Assembly: GCF_013284035.1 (NCBI RefSeq) | Contig: NZ_CP054141.1 | Location: forward strand, 4,154,001-4,218,000 | Source: Flavobacterium sp. M31R6 | GTDB lineage: Bacteria; Bacteroidota; Bacteroidia; Flavobacteriales; Flavobacteriaceae | Reading direction: 5' to 3' | Length of the DNA stretch: 64,000 nt | In this document: piece by piece, positions 46,040-54,008 of the stretch | How the letters are laid out: every line of letters begins with the position of its first letter | How positions within the stretch are numbered: position 1 is the first letter of the stretch | Position numbers and translations under genes: made by a program | The notes under the pieces: generated by a model | Databases searched by the model: none | What the model saw: only the letters and a program-made list of their open reading frames with translations | Told to the model about the DNA's origin: nothing

Positions 46040-46088
46040 TAGATTGCAGAATTAAGATTGCAGGTTTTAGATTTTAGGTTGTTATTGC
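46040..46088. repeat. Heptanucleotide-periodic array (TTAGATT/GCAGAAT type)
   Basis: Seven consecutive 7-nt units (TTAGATT, GCAGAAT and variants) fill the spacer from 6 nt after the rarA stop to the last base before the stop codon of the convergent secreted-protein gene at 46089. The GCAGAAT unit is the complement of the ATTCTGC unit in the polysaccharide spacers. Confidence 0.75.
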
Positions 46089-46868
46089 CTAAAACTTCAC
46101 AGCTATTTTCTCAGACATTAAAGTATCTTTTTCATAATACTCAAAGAACCATTGATTTTCTTTTAAAACCATAACTCCTTGAATATTTTCTTTAAATGCC
46201 AAATAAATAGAAGGGTTTGTGGTTTTATATGCTTTTATAACCACTTTTGGTGTGCTATCCACTAATTGAAATCCATTTTTGATAGGTTGCGCAAACAATA
46301 CATTACCATCTGGTTCGATACTGCTACTTAGCACATTCACAGCTACGGCTGCTGTAGTGACAGGAACGGCAGTTACATAGGATGCAGGTGATGTTTCCGC
46401 AGGTGATGAAACAACTGTAGTGTTTTGATTCGAAGCAGTCACTTTTCCATTGTATTTATAGTGCAATGCATAAACAGATGCAAAAGCCATATTTAATGCT
46501 TCGGTGTAGGCAACTTCATAATCTTTCTCTTTGCTTTTTCCTACTTCGGATTTAAAAATCACTTTACCATTACAATCTTTAAGAGCAACATACAATTTAG
46601 TTATCAAAAATCCGCTTTCTTTCAATACATCCACATTTAATAGACTGCATCTATCACTGTATTCTTTTGGAATTGTTTCATTGGCATAAAAAGCCTCAAA
46701 ACCTGCTTTTTTTAAATTAACTTTTGTCAATGTACTCAGTCGGTACTGATTTTCGCTTTTAAGAAAATCATATTTTAAAGGAATAATAACTGCGGGATAA
46801 TCATTGACCGATTGGGAAAAACCATAGCTTGAAACAAGCAACAACAGGAATAGAAATTTAGTCTTCAT
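46089..46868 (-). CDS. Secreted protein of unknown function
   Basis: The 259-residue protein has a clear signal peptide (1-18, MKTKFLFLLLLVSSYGFSQS). I recognise no catalytic motif. Residues 20-140 look like a mixed alpha/beta domain (KADVNL-type, with DCNGKVIFKSEVG). A Ser/Thr/Val/Ala-rich linker spans about 145-185 and a small C-terminal beta region follows. It is probably periplasmic or outer-membrane associated. It lies 3 nt downstream of the HAD nucleotidase gene and may be cotranscribed. Confidence 0.6.
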   Translation of the reverse strand: MKTKFLFLLLLVSSYGFSQSVNDYPAVIIPLKYDFLKSENQYRLSTLTKVNLKKAGFEAFYANETIPKEYSDRCSLLNVDVLKESGFLITKLYVALKDCNGKVIFKSEVGKSKEKDYEVAYTEALNMAFASVYALHYKYNGKVTASNQNTTVVSSPAETSPASYVTAVPVTTAAVAVNVLSSSIEPDGNVLFAQPIKNGFQLVDSTPKVVIKAYKTTNPSIYLAFKENIQGVMVLKENQWFFEYYEKDTLMSEKIAVKF

Positions 46869-46871
46869 GTT

Positions 46872-47561
46872 TTATAAATATTTTTTTAATTCTAATAAAT
46901 GAGTCACTTGTTTGATGTTTTTCTCTACTTTAATTTTTTTATCATTAAAAAAAATAGCATCTAATCCTGCATTCAACGCACCTTGTACATCGGCCTCTAG
47001 ACAATCTCCAATCATGATACTGCTTTCTTTATTGGCTTGAGCCGCATTAAGTGCATACTCAAAAATAACAGGATTAGGTTTCTTAACACCTGCCATCTCT
47101 GAATTGGTTATCGTTTTGAAAAAACCAGAAATGTTCGAATTGTTCATTTTTTTGTATTGCACATCGGCAAAACCGTTGGTAATAATATGCAATTTATACT
47201 TTTTTTCTAGATATTCCAGTACTTCAATTGTACCATCAAATAAACGATTATTTTCAGGCAATAACTGAATATAATCATGCGCTATACTTTCTATTTGAGC
47301 ATCCGAAACAAAATATTCCAACGCATCGAAAGTATGTTTGAGACGATTATATCGCAATTCAGCATGTGTAATTTTATCATATTGGTATAATTTCCAACAG
47401 GCTTGATTGATTGGAACGTACTTTTCTATGAAATCAGCAATTTCGATTGTTGGATGATCTTTCTTCAAAATGGTATCAAAAGCCAATTCCGAATTGACAT
47501 CAAAATCCCAAAGTGTATGATCTAAGTCGAAGAATATATCGGTAATTTTAGTAGAAAACAT
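46872..47561 (-). CDS. HAD-superfamily pyrimidine 5'-nucleotidase (YjjG-like)
   Basis: The 229-residue protein has HAD motif I ITDIFFDLDHTLWDFD (catalytic Asp pair), motif II HIITNGFADVQ, motif III Lys in AGVKKPNPVIF and motif IV IGDCLEADVQGALNAG, with a helical cap at about 20-100. The DHTLWDF motif and length match the YjjG subfamily, which removes phosphate from non-canonical pyrimidine nucleotides. It sits between the toxin-antitoxin pair and the secreted protein gene. Confidence 0.88.
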   Translation of the reverse strand: MFSTKITDIFFDLDHTLWDFDVNSELAFDTILKKDHPTIEIADFIEKYVPINQACWKLYQYDKITHAELRYNRLKHTFDALEYFVSDAQIESIAHDYIQLLPENNRLFDGTIEVLEYLEKKYKLHIITNGFADVQYKKMNNSNISGFFKTITNSEMAGVKKPNPVIFEYALNAAQANKESSIMIGDCLEADVQGALNAGLDAIFFNDKKIKVEKNIKQVTHLLELKKYL

Positions 47562-47570
47562 GTAATGGCA

Positions 47571-48029
47571 TTATTTAAAAATTCGTTTGTCGAAAGGAAA
47601 ATCAATTTGTTCAGTAATTTTAATTTTATAAAAATCTATATGATATGGATTAATTAAAAAATTGAAATCACCTTTTACTACAGCCGATGGAACTTTCAAA
47701 ATACAAGCTACGTTTCTTCTTATGAAATCATCTCCCAAAAGAGGTGTCTCAAAGGTACAAGGAAAAACATTCCAATCTATAGATAATTTATTGGGATCTA
47801 AAATTTCTACGAAAATATCATCAGGAATATCAATTGTCAGCATCACAAAATCATTGGGCAAAGTGGCCAATGAAAGATGAACCAAGACTTCGGCCATTGC
47901 CAAGGCTCTATTCTGGGCACAATAAATAATCTCTGTCCCTTTTGAATTCCAACGCGCACCAGAAATTGAAGCCCCTTTTCCTGACAATTCAATAGGGTGT
48001 TTTTTGCGTGCTAATCGAAAAACTTCCAT
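47571..48029 (-). CDS. RES-domain toxin
   Basis: The 152-residue protein matches the RES toxin family, named for conserved Arg, Glu and Ser. It has FRLARKKHP at the start, GARWNSKGTEIIYCAQNRALAMAE (the Arg and Glu of the motif), and the Ser in LKVPSAVV. Family knowledge: RES toxins degrade NAD+ and stop growth until the antitoxin binds. Its ATG shares one nt with the stop codon of the upstream antitoxin (TAATG), so the two are translationally coupled. Confidence 0.88.
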   Translation of the reverse strand: MEVFRLARKKHPIELSGKGASISGARWNSKGTEIIYCAQNRALAMAEVLVHLSLATLPNDFVMLTIDIPDDIFVEILDPNKLSIDWNVFPCTFETPLLGDDFIRRNVACILKVPSAVVKGDFNFLINPYHIDFYKIKITEQIDFPFDKRIFK

Positions 48030-48532
48030 TAAACAAAAATCCCTTGATCTATTTTATTCAATTCATTCACTACCATTTCTTTACCGTAAGAATCTCGGAG
48101 TAATTCAATTGGTTGTAAATTTCCAAGCGCAAATGAAGGTGTATTTAACCACAAGTAAAATTGTGTTTCTGTGTCAAAAACATCATTCCCTAAAGAAGTC
48201 ACCTCAGCCAATTCTAATATTTTTTCGGATTGTAAAGGTTTGAAAATAAAATCTTCTTTGATTTTATTCCTTTGAAGTGATTTTGTGGAAATCCCTAAAA
48301 AAGAAGCCCAATCCTCTTCATTAAAAGGGGTTATTTCTTTTATCAAATTAAAAAGCTCATACGGAATTCCTTCGCGGATAGCGTGAACAATCAGCATTCT
48401 ATTTTTCAAAAACTCATCATAAGTGATTTTCTTATTCAAAAGCTTATATCCTCTCTCCTGCTCCACTCTATTTACCAAAACTCTAACAGCTTTATCAATA
48501 GCTTCTCTTGGTTTTAATTTAATCGCTTCCAT
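48029..48532 (-). CDS. Xre-type antitoxin (ParS/MbcA toxin-binding domain)
   Basis: The 167-residue protein pairs with the RES toxin. The N-terminal helical part (about 1-65) is followed by a helix-turn-helix (PFNEEDWASFLGISTKSLQR, about 68-87). The C-terminal ParS/MbcA-like toxin-binding region (about 110-167) contains VFDTETQFYLWLNTPSFALG and ELLRDSYGKEMVVNELNKID. It is expected to repress its own operon; an inverted repeat overlaps its promoter at 48539-48572. Confidence 0.88.
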   Translation of the reverse strand: MEAIKLKPREAIDKAVRVLVNRVEQERGYKLLNKKITYDEFLKNRMLIVHAIREGIPYELFNLIKEITPFNEEDWASFLGISTKSLQRNKIKEDFIFKPLQSEKILELAEVTSLGNDVFDTETQFYLWLNTPSFALGNLQPIELLRDSYGKEMVVNELNKIDQGIFV

Positions 48533-48538
48533 AAAAAT

Positions 48539-48580
48539 ACATTTGTCTGTAAATATAAGACAAATGTCTTATTTAGGCAA
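48539..48580 (-). promoter_or_regulatory. Promoter and palindromic operator of the toxin-antitoxin operon
   Basis: Two nested inverted repeats lie just upstream of the antitoxin ATG. ACATTTGTCT (48539-48548) and AGACAAATGT (48558-48567) are perfect 10-nt arms. ATAAGACA (48555-48562) and TGTCTTAT (48565-48572) are perfect 8-nt arms. They overlap a promoter with TTG (48578-48580), a 20-nt spacer and a -7 box TATATTTA (48550-48557). Binding there by the Xre antitoxin would block transcription. Confidence 0.65.
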
Positions 48581-48585
48581 GTTTT

Positions 48586-49308
48586 TTAAAATATTCCTTC
48601 ATCAACAAAACTAAAGTAACCATTTTCTGTTATGATTATATGGTCCAAAACAGGAATATCTAATTGTTGCCCTGCCGTTTTAATCTTTTTAGTTATTTGA
48701 ATATCGGCATCGCTGGCTTGCAATTTTCCGGAAGGATGATTATGTGCGAGGATTATTGCAGTTGCGTTTTGTTCAAAAGCAATTTTGAATACAATTCGGA
48801 CATCGACCATTGTTCCGGTCATTCCTCCCTTGCTTAACTGAGTTTTGAAAAGCACTTTGTTGGAATTATTCAAAAACAAAACCCAAAATTCTTCGTGAGG
48901 TAACTCGCCTATTATCGGCTGCATAATTTCGAAAACTGCTTTACTGGACGTTATTTTCGTCAACTCAGCTGCATCTTCGTTTCTCCTTCTCCTTCCCAAC
49001 TCCATTGCGGCAATTATCGAAATCGCTTTGGCTTCGCCAATTCCTTTAAAATTCATTAATTGTGCAATAGATAGCTTCCCCAAAGCATTCAAATTATGAT
49101 CTACACTTGCCAAAATTCGTTTACTCAAACCCACCGCCGATTCATTTCGGCTTCCAGAACCGATCAGTATTGCAATCAATTCGGCATCACTCAAAACACT
49201 TTTGCCTTTGAGCATCAATTTTTCACGAGGCTTATCGTCTTCGGACCAATTGGTAATGGGAAAAGCCCCCTGGCCCCCGAAGGGGGAATTAGAATCGTCT
49301 AAAATCAT
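48586..49308 (-). CDS. radC: RadC-family (JAB/MPN domain) protein
   Basis: The 240-residue protein has an N-terminal helix-hairpin-helix part (IGSGSRNESAVGLSKRIL, LMNFKGIGEAKAISIIAAME) and a JAB metalloprotease-like domain with the zinc site HNHPSGKLQASDADIQITKK. Once linked to DNA repair, its true role is unsettled. The N-terminus (NSPFGGQGAF, about residues 7-16) is encoded by a C-rich palindromic repeat also related to the intergenic element at 1498-1535. No ATG exists between this repeat and the conserved NWSEDDKPREKL, so it appears to be translated. Confidence 0.93.
   Translation of the reverse strand: MILDDSNSPFGGQGAFPITNWSEDDKPREKLMLKGKSVLSDAELIAILIGSGSRNESAVGLSKRILASVDHNLNALGKLSIAQLMNFKGIGEAKAISIIAAMELGRRRRNEDAAELTKITSSKAVFEIMQPIIGELPHEEFWVLFLNNSNKVLFKTQLSKGGMTGTMVDVRIVFKIAFEQNATAIILAHNHPSGKLQASDADIQITKKIKTAGQQLDIPVLDHIIITENGYFSFVDEGIF
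49263..49290. repeat. C-rich palindromic repeat inside radC
   Basis: GCCCCCTGGCCCCCGAAGGG-type sequence with CCCCC/GGGGG arms (49276-49288) lies within the first 16 codons of radC. It resembles the intergenic C-rich element at 1498-1535 in layout (C-run, short gap, C/G palindrome, then TT). Confidence 0.6.
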
Positions 49309-49352
49309 AATTTCATAAAGATTTAAATTTATACTATTTCAAGCGACCCTAC

Positions 49353-49826
49353 TTACTTATCTATTTTCCCTATTATTTTTTGCATACAAACACTTTTATC
49401 TAATCCAATATAAGGCCCGTAATTATCGACAATTACATATCCTACTTTTTGATACAAACTAATCGCTTCTTGCTGTTTATGCAACGTTTCTAAAAGTGAA
49501 ACTGAATAGTCCAATTCTTTTGCCCAAAGTTCCAATTCTTGCAATACTCTTTGAGCCAATCCCAATCCGCGAGCTTCTGGAGAAACAAACATTCGTTTTA
49601 TTTCAATTGTATTCTTATCATATTTCTTGAAACATCCACAGGCAACTGGTTTTTCATCCAAATAAATTACTACTACATTCCTGTTCAACTCTATGATATT
49701 GTTTCCCCAATAATTGGTCTTCAATTCTGGGTATCGTTCCCACAAATACATATCAAATGTCTTTATCAACGACAAAAAATCAGAATTCTCGCTGGTTGTT
49801 TTTACAACTTTTACTATTGAGTCCAT
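49353..49826 (-). CDS. GNAT-family N-acetyltransferase
   Basis: The 157-residue protein has the GNAT fold: beta strands around VVIYLDEKPVACGCFKKYD, motif A IEIKRMFVSPEARGLGLAQRVLQELE (the R-G-L-G acetyl-CoA loop, about 94-110), and motif B LETLHKQQEAISLYQKVGYV. The substrate is unknown. It is a single gene between radC and mpl. Confidence 0.88.
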   Translation of the reverse strand: MDSIVKVVKTTSENSDFLSLIKTFDMYLWERYPELKTNYWGNNIIELNRNVVVIYLDEKPVACGCFKKYDKNTIEIKRMFVSPEARGLGLAQRVLQELELWAKELDYSVSLLETLHKQQEAISLYQKVGYVIVDNYGPYIGLDKSVCMQKIIGKIDK

Positions 49827-49919
49827 AAATCTTAAATCTTAGTTTTGCTAATGTATTAAAAAAAGAGAAAAATCATACAATAAAATTAATTTCTTATTTG
49901 ATTTTGAAATAACTATGCA

Positions 49920-49958
49920 AAAAAAATATGCCAATTACAAAATTGCAATTGGCATATT
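49920..49958 (-). terminator. Terminator after mpl
   Basis: AATATGCCAATT (49925-49936) and AATTGGCATATT (49947-49958) form a perfect 12-bp stem with a 10-nt loop. On the minus strand a run of T follows. It lies 22 nt after the mpl stop codon. Confidence 0.85.
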
Positions 49959-49979
49959 GTACATTATAAAGAACCATTT

Positions 49980-51335
49980 CTATTCAATCAAACTTTTCAC
50001 CTCATCAAAATTCAATCCACCATAATTCCCTGAACTCATTAATAATAAAGCAGAATTTTCAAGATTTAGATTAAACAAATAATCTTTAAAATCTTTTGGA
50101 TTGGTATAAATAATCAAATCCTCTCTATTGAAAGCTTTGGCAATTTGTTCATATGTAACTTCTTCCAATTGTTTGATTTTTACAGCATCCGGCGAATAAA
50201 AAACTACTGCTACGTCAGCATATTCCAATGCGCCTTCATATTCTTTCAAGAACTCTGCATTCAAACTGCTGTAGGTGTGTAATTCTAAACAAGCCACAAC
50301 TGTACGATTTGGATATTGCTCTTTCACGGCTTTGGTAGTCGCGGCCACTTTACTTGGTGAATGAGCAAAATCTTTGTAGGCTACTTTTGTTTTACTTTCG
50401 GCAATTTTTTCCAAGCGTTTAGATGCTCCTTTGAAACTGGCAATCGCTTCATAAAAATCGGCTTCATCGACTCCCATGTTCTGGCAAATCCATTTGGCTC
50501 CGGCTAAATTATTTAAATTATGCGCACCGAATACTTCAATAGGCATAGGCCCTTCTGGGGTTTCCAACAATGTTACCCCATCGTTTACAGTATAATTTGG
50601 CGTATGATAAGCCAATTTACGTATAGGATTAGTCGCTTTTTCGGCAACACGTTTTACTTCAGAATCGTCTTCATTGTAAACCAAAATTCCACCGTTTGTA
50701 ATTTTATCAATAAAAATTTCAAACTGCTCCACATAAAAATCATAGGTTGGAAAAACATTAATATGATCCCAAGCAATTCCAGAAATCAAGGCGATATTTG
50801 GCTGGTATAAATGAAATTTAGGTCTTCTGTCAATTGGAGAAGACAAATATTCATCACCTTCCAAAACCATAAAATCATTCTCTTCGGTAAGATGCACCAT
50901 CGTATCAAAGCCTTCCAACTGTGCTCCCACCATATAATCCACTTCAATATTATGATAATGCATCACATGCAAAATCATCGAAGTTATCGTCGTTTTCCCG
51001 TGTGAACCACCAATGACTACACGGGTTTTGTTTTTGGACTGTTCGTATAAAAACTCTGGATACGAATAAATTTTAAGTCCTAATTCCTGCGCTTTCAAAA
51101 GTTCAGGATTATCGGCTTTGGCATGCATTCCAAGTATTACGGCTTCAATATCGGATGTGATTTTTTCAGGAAACCACCCCAACTCTACTGGCAGAATTCC
51201 TTTTTTTTCCAATCTTGATTTTGAAGGTTCAAAAATGGCATCGTCACTTCCCGTAACTTGATATCCTTTGTTATGTAATGCCAATGCTAGGTTGTGCATT
51301 GCGCTTCCGCCTATGGCAATGAAATGTGTTCTCAT
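49980..51335 (-). CDS. mpl: UDP-N-acetylmuramate:L-Ala-gamma-D-Glu-meso-DAP ligase
   Basis: This 451-residue Mur ligase recycles murein tripeptide by attaching it to UDP-MurNAc. It has the N-terminal dinucleotide-like motif FIAIGGSAMHNLALALHNKG, the ATP P-loop VVIGGSHGKTTITSMILHV (about 107-125), the EGDEYLSSPIDRRPKF segment and a C-terminal domain with DFAHSPSKVAATTKAVKE. The GGSAMHNLA and EGDEY signatures separate Mpl from MurC. A single gene with its own terminator. Confidence 0.93.
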   Translation of the reverse strand: MRTHFIAIGGSAMHNLALALHNKGYQVTGSDDAIFEPSKSRLEKKGILPVELGWFPEKITSDIEAVILGMHAKADNPELLKAQELGLKIYSYPEFLYEQSKNKTRVVIGGSHGKTTITSMILHVMHYHNIEVDYMVGAQLEGFDTMVHLTEENDFMVLEGDEYLSSPIDRRPKFHLYQPNIALISGIAWDHINVFPTYDFYVEQFEIFIDKITNGGILVYNEDDSEVKRVAEKATNPIRKLAYHTPNYTVNDGVTLLETPEGPMPIEVFGAHNLNNLAGAKWICQNMGVDEADFYEAIASFKGASKRLEKIAESKTKVAYKDFAHSPSKVAATTKAVKEQYPNRTVVACLELHTYSSLNAEFLKEYEGALEYADVAVVFYSPDAVKIKQLEEVTYEQIAKAFNREDLIIYTNPKDFKDYLFNLNLENSALLLMSSGNYGGLNFDEVKSLIE

Positions 51336-51395
51336 TTATGTTTATTCGTTTATTCGTTAATAGGTTTAATAGACAAAAATGTTATCGAATAACCT

Positions 51396-52085
51396 TTACT
51401 TTCTGTTTTTATAATCTTCCCAAACCTTATTGGCTTTATCGGGTTGTTTCATTTTATTTTTATACAAATCGGCCAATTTTTGATAACAAACCTTTGAACC
51501 TCCTATCAAAATAGCTCTTTTATACTGTTGTTCGGCATTTGAATATCTATCGAAATATTCCTCGATATGACCACGTGACAAATACCCGTCAACTGGAGAT
51601 ATTTCTCTTAATTCACTCGAATACTTGATAGCTTTGGATTCACTTCCTCCCACAATTCCAGGCAATTTCAAATTCAACTCAATGAGAGCCCAACGTGCAT
51701 CGATGTGTTTTGGGTTTAAAGCTATGGCTTTTTCAAAAGAAGATCTCACTTCACTAATCATTCCCAATGCTCTGAATTTATTGACTTCCAAAGATTTCAT
51801 TCCCAAAGCACCACCGTATTTGTAATAATAATTAGCTTCTGTGGGTTTTAATGTTTTCAGATTATTATAATAGGAAATTGCTTTGTCCCAAGACTTATTA
51901 TACCCTGCAATATCTCCCAAATACTCTATGGTTTTAAGATTTGACGGATTGTTTTTTAAGTAACTCTCCAGAATAGGCTGCGCTTGATCGAATTTTCCAT
52001 CAATGAACAGTTTTTCTCCTTTTTCAAAAGATTGAGAAAACAATAATATTGGAAATAACAAAAAGACGCTTGCCAGTAGTTTCAT
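51396..52085 (-). CDS. Secreted TPR-repeat protein
   Basis: The 229-residue protein has a signal peptide (1-18, ending LLFSQS) and about four tetratricopeptide repeats (EKGEKLFIDGKFDQAQPILES; AISYYNNLKTLKPTEANYYYKY; SSFEKAIALNPKHIDARWAL; NAEQQYKRAILIGGSKVCY). It probably mediates protein contacts in the periplasm; the partner is unknown. A -7 element TATTTTTG ends 4 nt before the ATG. Confidence 0.8.
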   Translation of the reverse strand: MKLLASVFLLFPILLFSQSFEKGEKLFIDGKFDQAQPILESYLKNNPSNLKTIEYLGDIAGYNKSWDKAISYYNNLKTLKPTEANYYYKYGGALGMKSLEVNKFRALGMISEVRSSFEKAIALNPKHIDARWALIELNLKLPGIVGGSESKAIKYSSELREISPVDGYLSRGHIEEYFDRYSNAEQQYKRAILIGGSKVCYQKLADLYKNKMKQPDKANKVWEDYKNRK

Positions 52086-52089
52086 TCAC

Positions 52090-52097
52090 CAAAAATA
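52090..52097 (-). promoter_or_regulatory. -7 element of the TPR gene promoter
   Basis: CAAAAATA on the plus strand reads TATTTTTG, matching TANNTTTG, and ends 4 nt before the ATG, so the transcript may be leaderless. No -33 TTG at standard distance. Confidence 0.45.
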
Positions 52098-52200
52098 AAG
52101 AATTTTTAAAAGAATAGAAGCCTTTTAACTTAAAAATAGGAATGAAATCAAATCAATAATACAGCTAGGAACTTTGCACAACTTAGACTTTAACCACAAA

Positions 52201-52233
52201 AAAAGCGTAAAAGTTCTTGACTCTTACGCTTTT
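52201..52233 (-). terminator. Terminator after the AhpD-like gene
   Basis: AAAAGCGTAA (52201-52210) and TTACGCTTTT (52224-52233) form a 10-bp stem with a 13-nt loop. On the minus strand T-rich sequence follows. It lies 27 nt after the stop codon at 52260. Confidence 0.8.
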
Positions 52234-52259
52234 CTGTTATTCCATTGTAAACAAACGTT

Positions 52260-52700
52260 CTATTTCGCTGGCTCCAACTGTGTGCTCACGGCAATTCTGT
52301 TCCAAGCATTTATGGTTACGATAGCCATTATAATCTGTGCGATGGTGTTTTTATCAAAAAACTGTTCTGCTTTTTTATACGTATCATCAGATAAACCATG
52401 ATTATGAATCAAAGTAATTTCTTCGGTAATGGCCAAAATCACTTTTTCTTCCTCGGTAAATAAATTGGTCTCACGCCAAGCATTCAGTAAAAAAATACGT
52501 TGATTGGTTTCTCCATATTTCAGTGCATCTTTTGTATGCATATCAATACAAAACGCACATCCATTAATTTGGGATGTTCTAATTTTTATTAATTCTTTAT
52601 TTGTTTTTGACAATTGAGATGCTGCCAAATAACCCTCCAAAGCGTACATCGCTTTATAAGCCTGAGGTTCTATTTCGTTGATGTTTATTCTCTTTTCCAT
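52260..52700 (-). CDS. Carboxymuconolactone decarboxylase / AhpD-like protein
   Basis: The 146-residue helical protein has the AhpD-type redox motif NGCAFCIDMHTKDALKYGE (CXXC with the downstream His), which suggests peroxidase or disulfide-reductase activity, not decarboxylation. EKVILAITEEITLIHNHGLSD is the second conserved part. It is followed by its own terminator. The Crp/Fnr-family regulator gene lies 68 nt upstream on the same strand and may control it. Confidence 0.88.
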   Translation of the reverse strand: MEKRININEIEPQAYKAMYALEGYLAASQLSKTNKELIKIRTSQINGCAFCIDMHTKDALKYGETNQRIFLLNAWRETNLFTEEEKVILAITEEITLIHNHGLSDDTYKKAEQFFDKNTIAQIIMAIVTINAWNRIAVSTQLEPAK

Positions 52701-52768
52701 TTTATTTGTTTGTTTTAAATTAACAGGACAAATTTCTGAAATAGATAATGGAAAAAACTTAAACCAGT

Positions 52769-53344
52769 TTAAGAACGCTTTTTATTTCTGATTTCGCTTA
52801 AATATTCAGGTGTAAAACCTAAAAAGGAAGCAATTAAATACTGTGGAATCCTTTGTACAAATTCGGGATGTCCTTTACACAAATGATCGTAGAATTCTTC
52901 CTTAGAAAAATCATACAGATATTTTATTCGCATTTGCGTTGCTGCGTAAGCCCGTTGGTAGATAAATCTAAAATAACGTTCAACTTTCGGGAATTCAGTC
53001 AATAGCTTTTCTTGTGCATCACGGTCAATTACTAAAATCTCAGAATTTTCAACAGCTTGAATATAAAATTCTGTTGACAGACCTCGCTCGTAAGCAAAGT
53101 TGTCTGTAATCCACCAATTTTCTATTGCAAATTCCGTAGTTTGTTCCATTCCTTTCGCATTGATAAAAAATTTTCGCAGACAACCGTTCAGTACAAAATA
53201 ATGGGATTTGCAAACCTGTCCTTCAGCAAGTAAATTCTCTTTTTTCTTGACTTTTTTAATCTGAAAAAAAGCTAAAATATCCGAAAACTCTCTTTCGTCT
53301 ATTACGATGAATTTTTCTAAATGATTTTTGAATATTTCAGACAT
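52769..53344 (-). CDS. Crp/Fnr-family transcriptional regulator
   Basis: The 191-residue protein has an N-terminal cyclic-nucleotide-binding-like beta roll (about 25-115: VCKSHYFVLNGCLRKFFINAKGME) and a C-terminal helix-turn-helix (RIPQYLIASFLGFTPEYLSEIR, about 166-187). The residues that bind cAMP phosphate in true Crp are not evident, so its ligand is unknown. It precedes an AhpD-like gene, a frequent pairing for stress-type regulators in Bacteroidetes (inferred). A -7 box TATATTTG is at 53387-53394. Confidence 0.88.
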   Translation of the reverse strand: MSEIFKNHLEKFIVIDEREFSDILAFFQIKKVKKKENLLAEGQVCKSHYFVLNGCLRKFFINAKGMEQTTEFAIENWWITDNFAYERGLSTEFYIQAVENSEILVIDRDAQEKLLTEFPKVERYFRFIYQRAYAATQMRIKYLYDFSKEEFYDHLCKGHPEFVQRIPQYLIASFLGFTPEYLSEIRNKKRS

Positions 53345-53386
53345 GATTTTTATTCAAGGGTTAAAATAGATTCTTTATTTTTTCCT

Positions 53387-53394
53387 CAAATATA
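53387..53394 (-). promoter_or_regulatory. -7 element of the Crp/Fnr gene promoter
   Basis: CAAATATA on the plus strand reads TATATTTG, an exact consensus match, 43-50 nt before the ATG and directly next to the stop codon of the YdeI-like gene. No TTG at the usual -33 spacing. Confidence 0.4.
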
Positions 53395-53973
53395 CTAATC
53401 ATTCAATCCTTTTCCGTCGAGAATTTGCGGTATGCATTTTTCAACCCTCGACTCACGGGTTTTCGATTGTTTGGGTGCCGAAAAATGCAACATATAGGCT
53501 CTTTGTCGTCCAGGTGTCAACGCTTCGAACACCTTTTTCAAATCTGGCAGTTCGTCCAATCTCTTTTTAAATTCTTCCACAAGAATGAATTCTTCCGTTT
53601 TTTTGAATTTAACTTCCAACCCTGCTTTTTCCACTTCAATGGCTTCATAAATATGGGCTTTCAAAATAGCTTCCTGACCCACTATTTCCTGAACATCGGT
53701 GAACCGAATCTGTCTCGCCGCCTGCACATTCTTTGATTGTTGGATCAAAATACCATCGGCATTACTTAACAAAGCTCCTTTGAAAAACAGAAAAGCGCAG
53801 TATTCTTTAAAATCATGAATTAAAACAATGTTCTTACCTTGAAACGTGTAGCAAGGAGCACCCCATTTCAACTCCTCGGTTAGCTGACAATCAAGAGCAA
53901 TTCTTCTTAATTGCTCCAATGCTGGTTGCCATTTTGAGGTTTTATCAAAATAAAAATCAACTTTAGGATTCAT
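53395..53973 (-). CDS. YdeI/OmpD-associated family protein (DUF1801-like)
   Basis: The 192-residue protein has the DUF1801-type fold in its N-terminal half (LEQLRRIALDCQLTEELKWGAPCYTFQGKNIVLIHDFKEYCAFLFFKG, given here as separate conserved blocks LKWGAPCYTF and FKEYCAFLFFKGALL). The YdeI C-terminal block LTPGRQRAYMLHFSAPKQSK matches the family's terminal region. Its biochemical function is unknown; members are soluble and often linked to stress or peptide sensitivity. Confidence 0.82.
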   Translation of the reverse strand: MNPKVDFYFDKTSKWQPALEQLRRIALDCQLTEELKWGAPCYTFQGKNIVLIHDFKEYCAFLFFKGALLSNADGILIQQSKNVQAARQIRFTDVQEIVGQEAILKAHIYEAIEVEKAGLEVKFKKTEEFILVEEFKKRLDELPDLKKVFEALTPGRQRAYMLHFSAPKQSKTRESRVEKCIPQILDGKGLND

Positions 53974-54008
53974 GTTATTCTATTCATTTATTGATTAACA
54001 AATTATTT

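Noticed and set aside
52174..52401. 75-codon plus-strand ORF near the AhpD-like gene
   Set aside because: Spans the terminator and the 3' end of the AhpD-like gene in antisense; no sign of translation.
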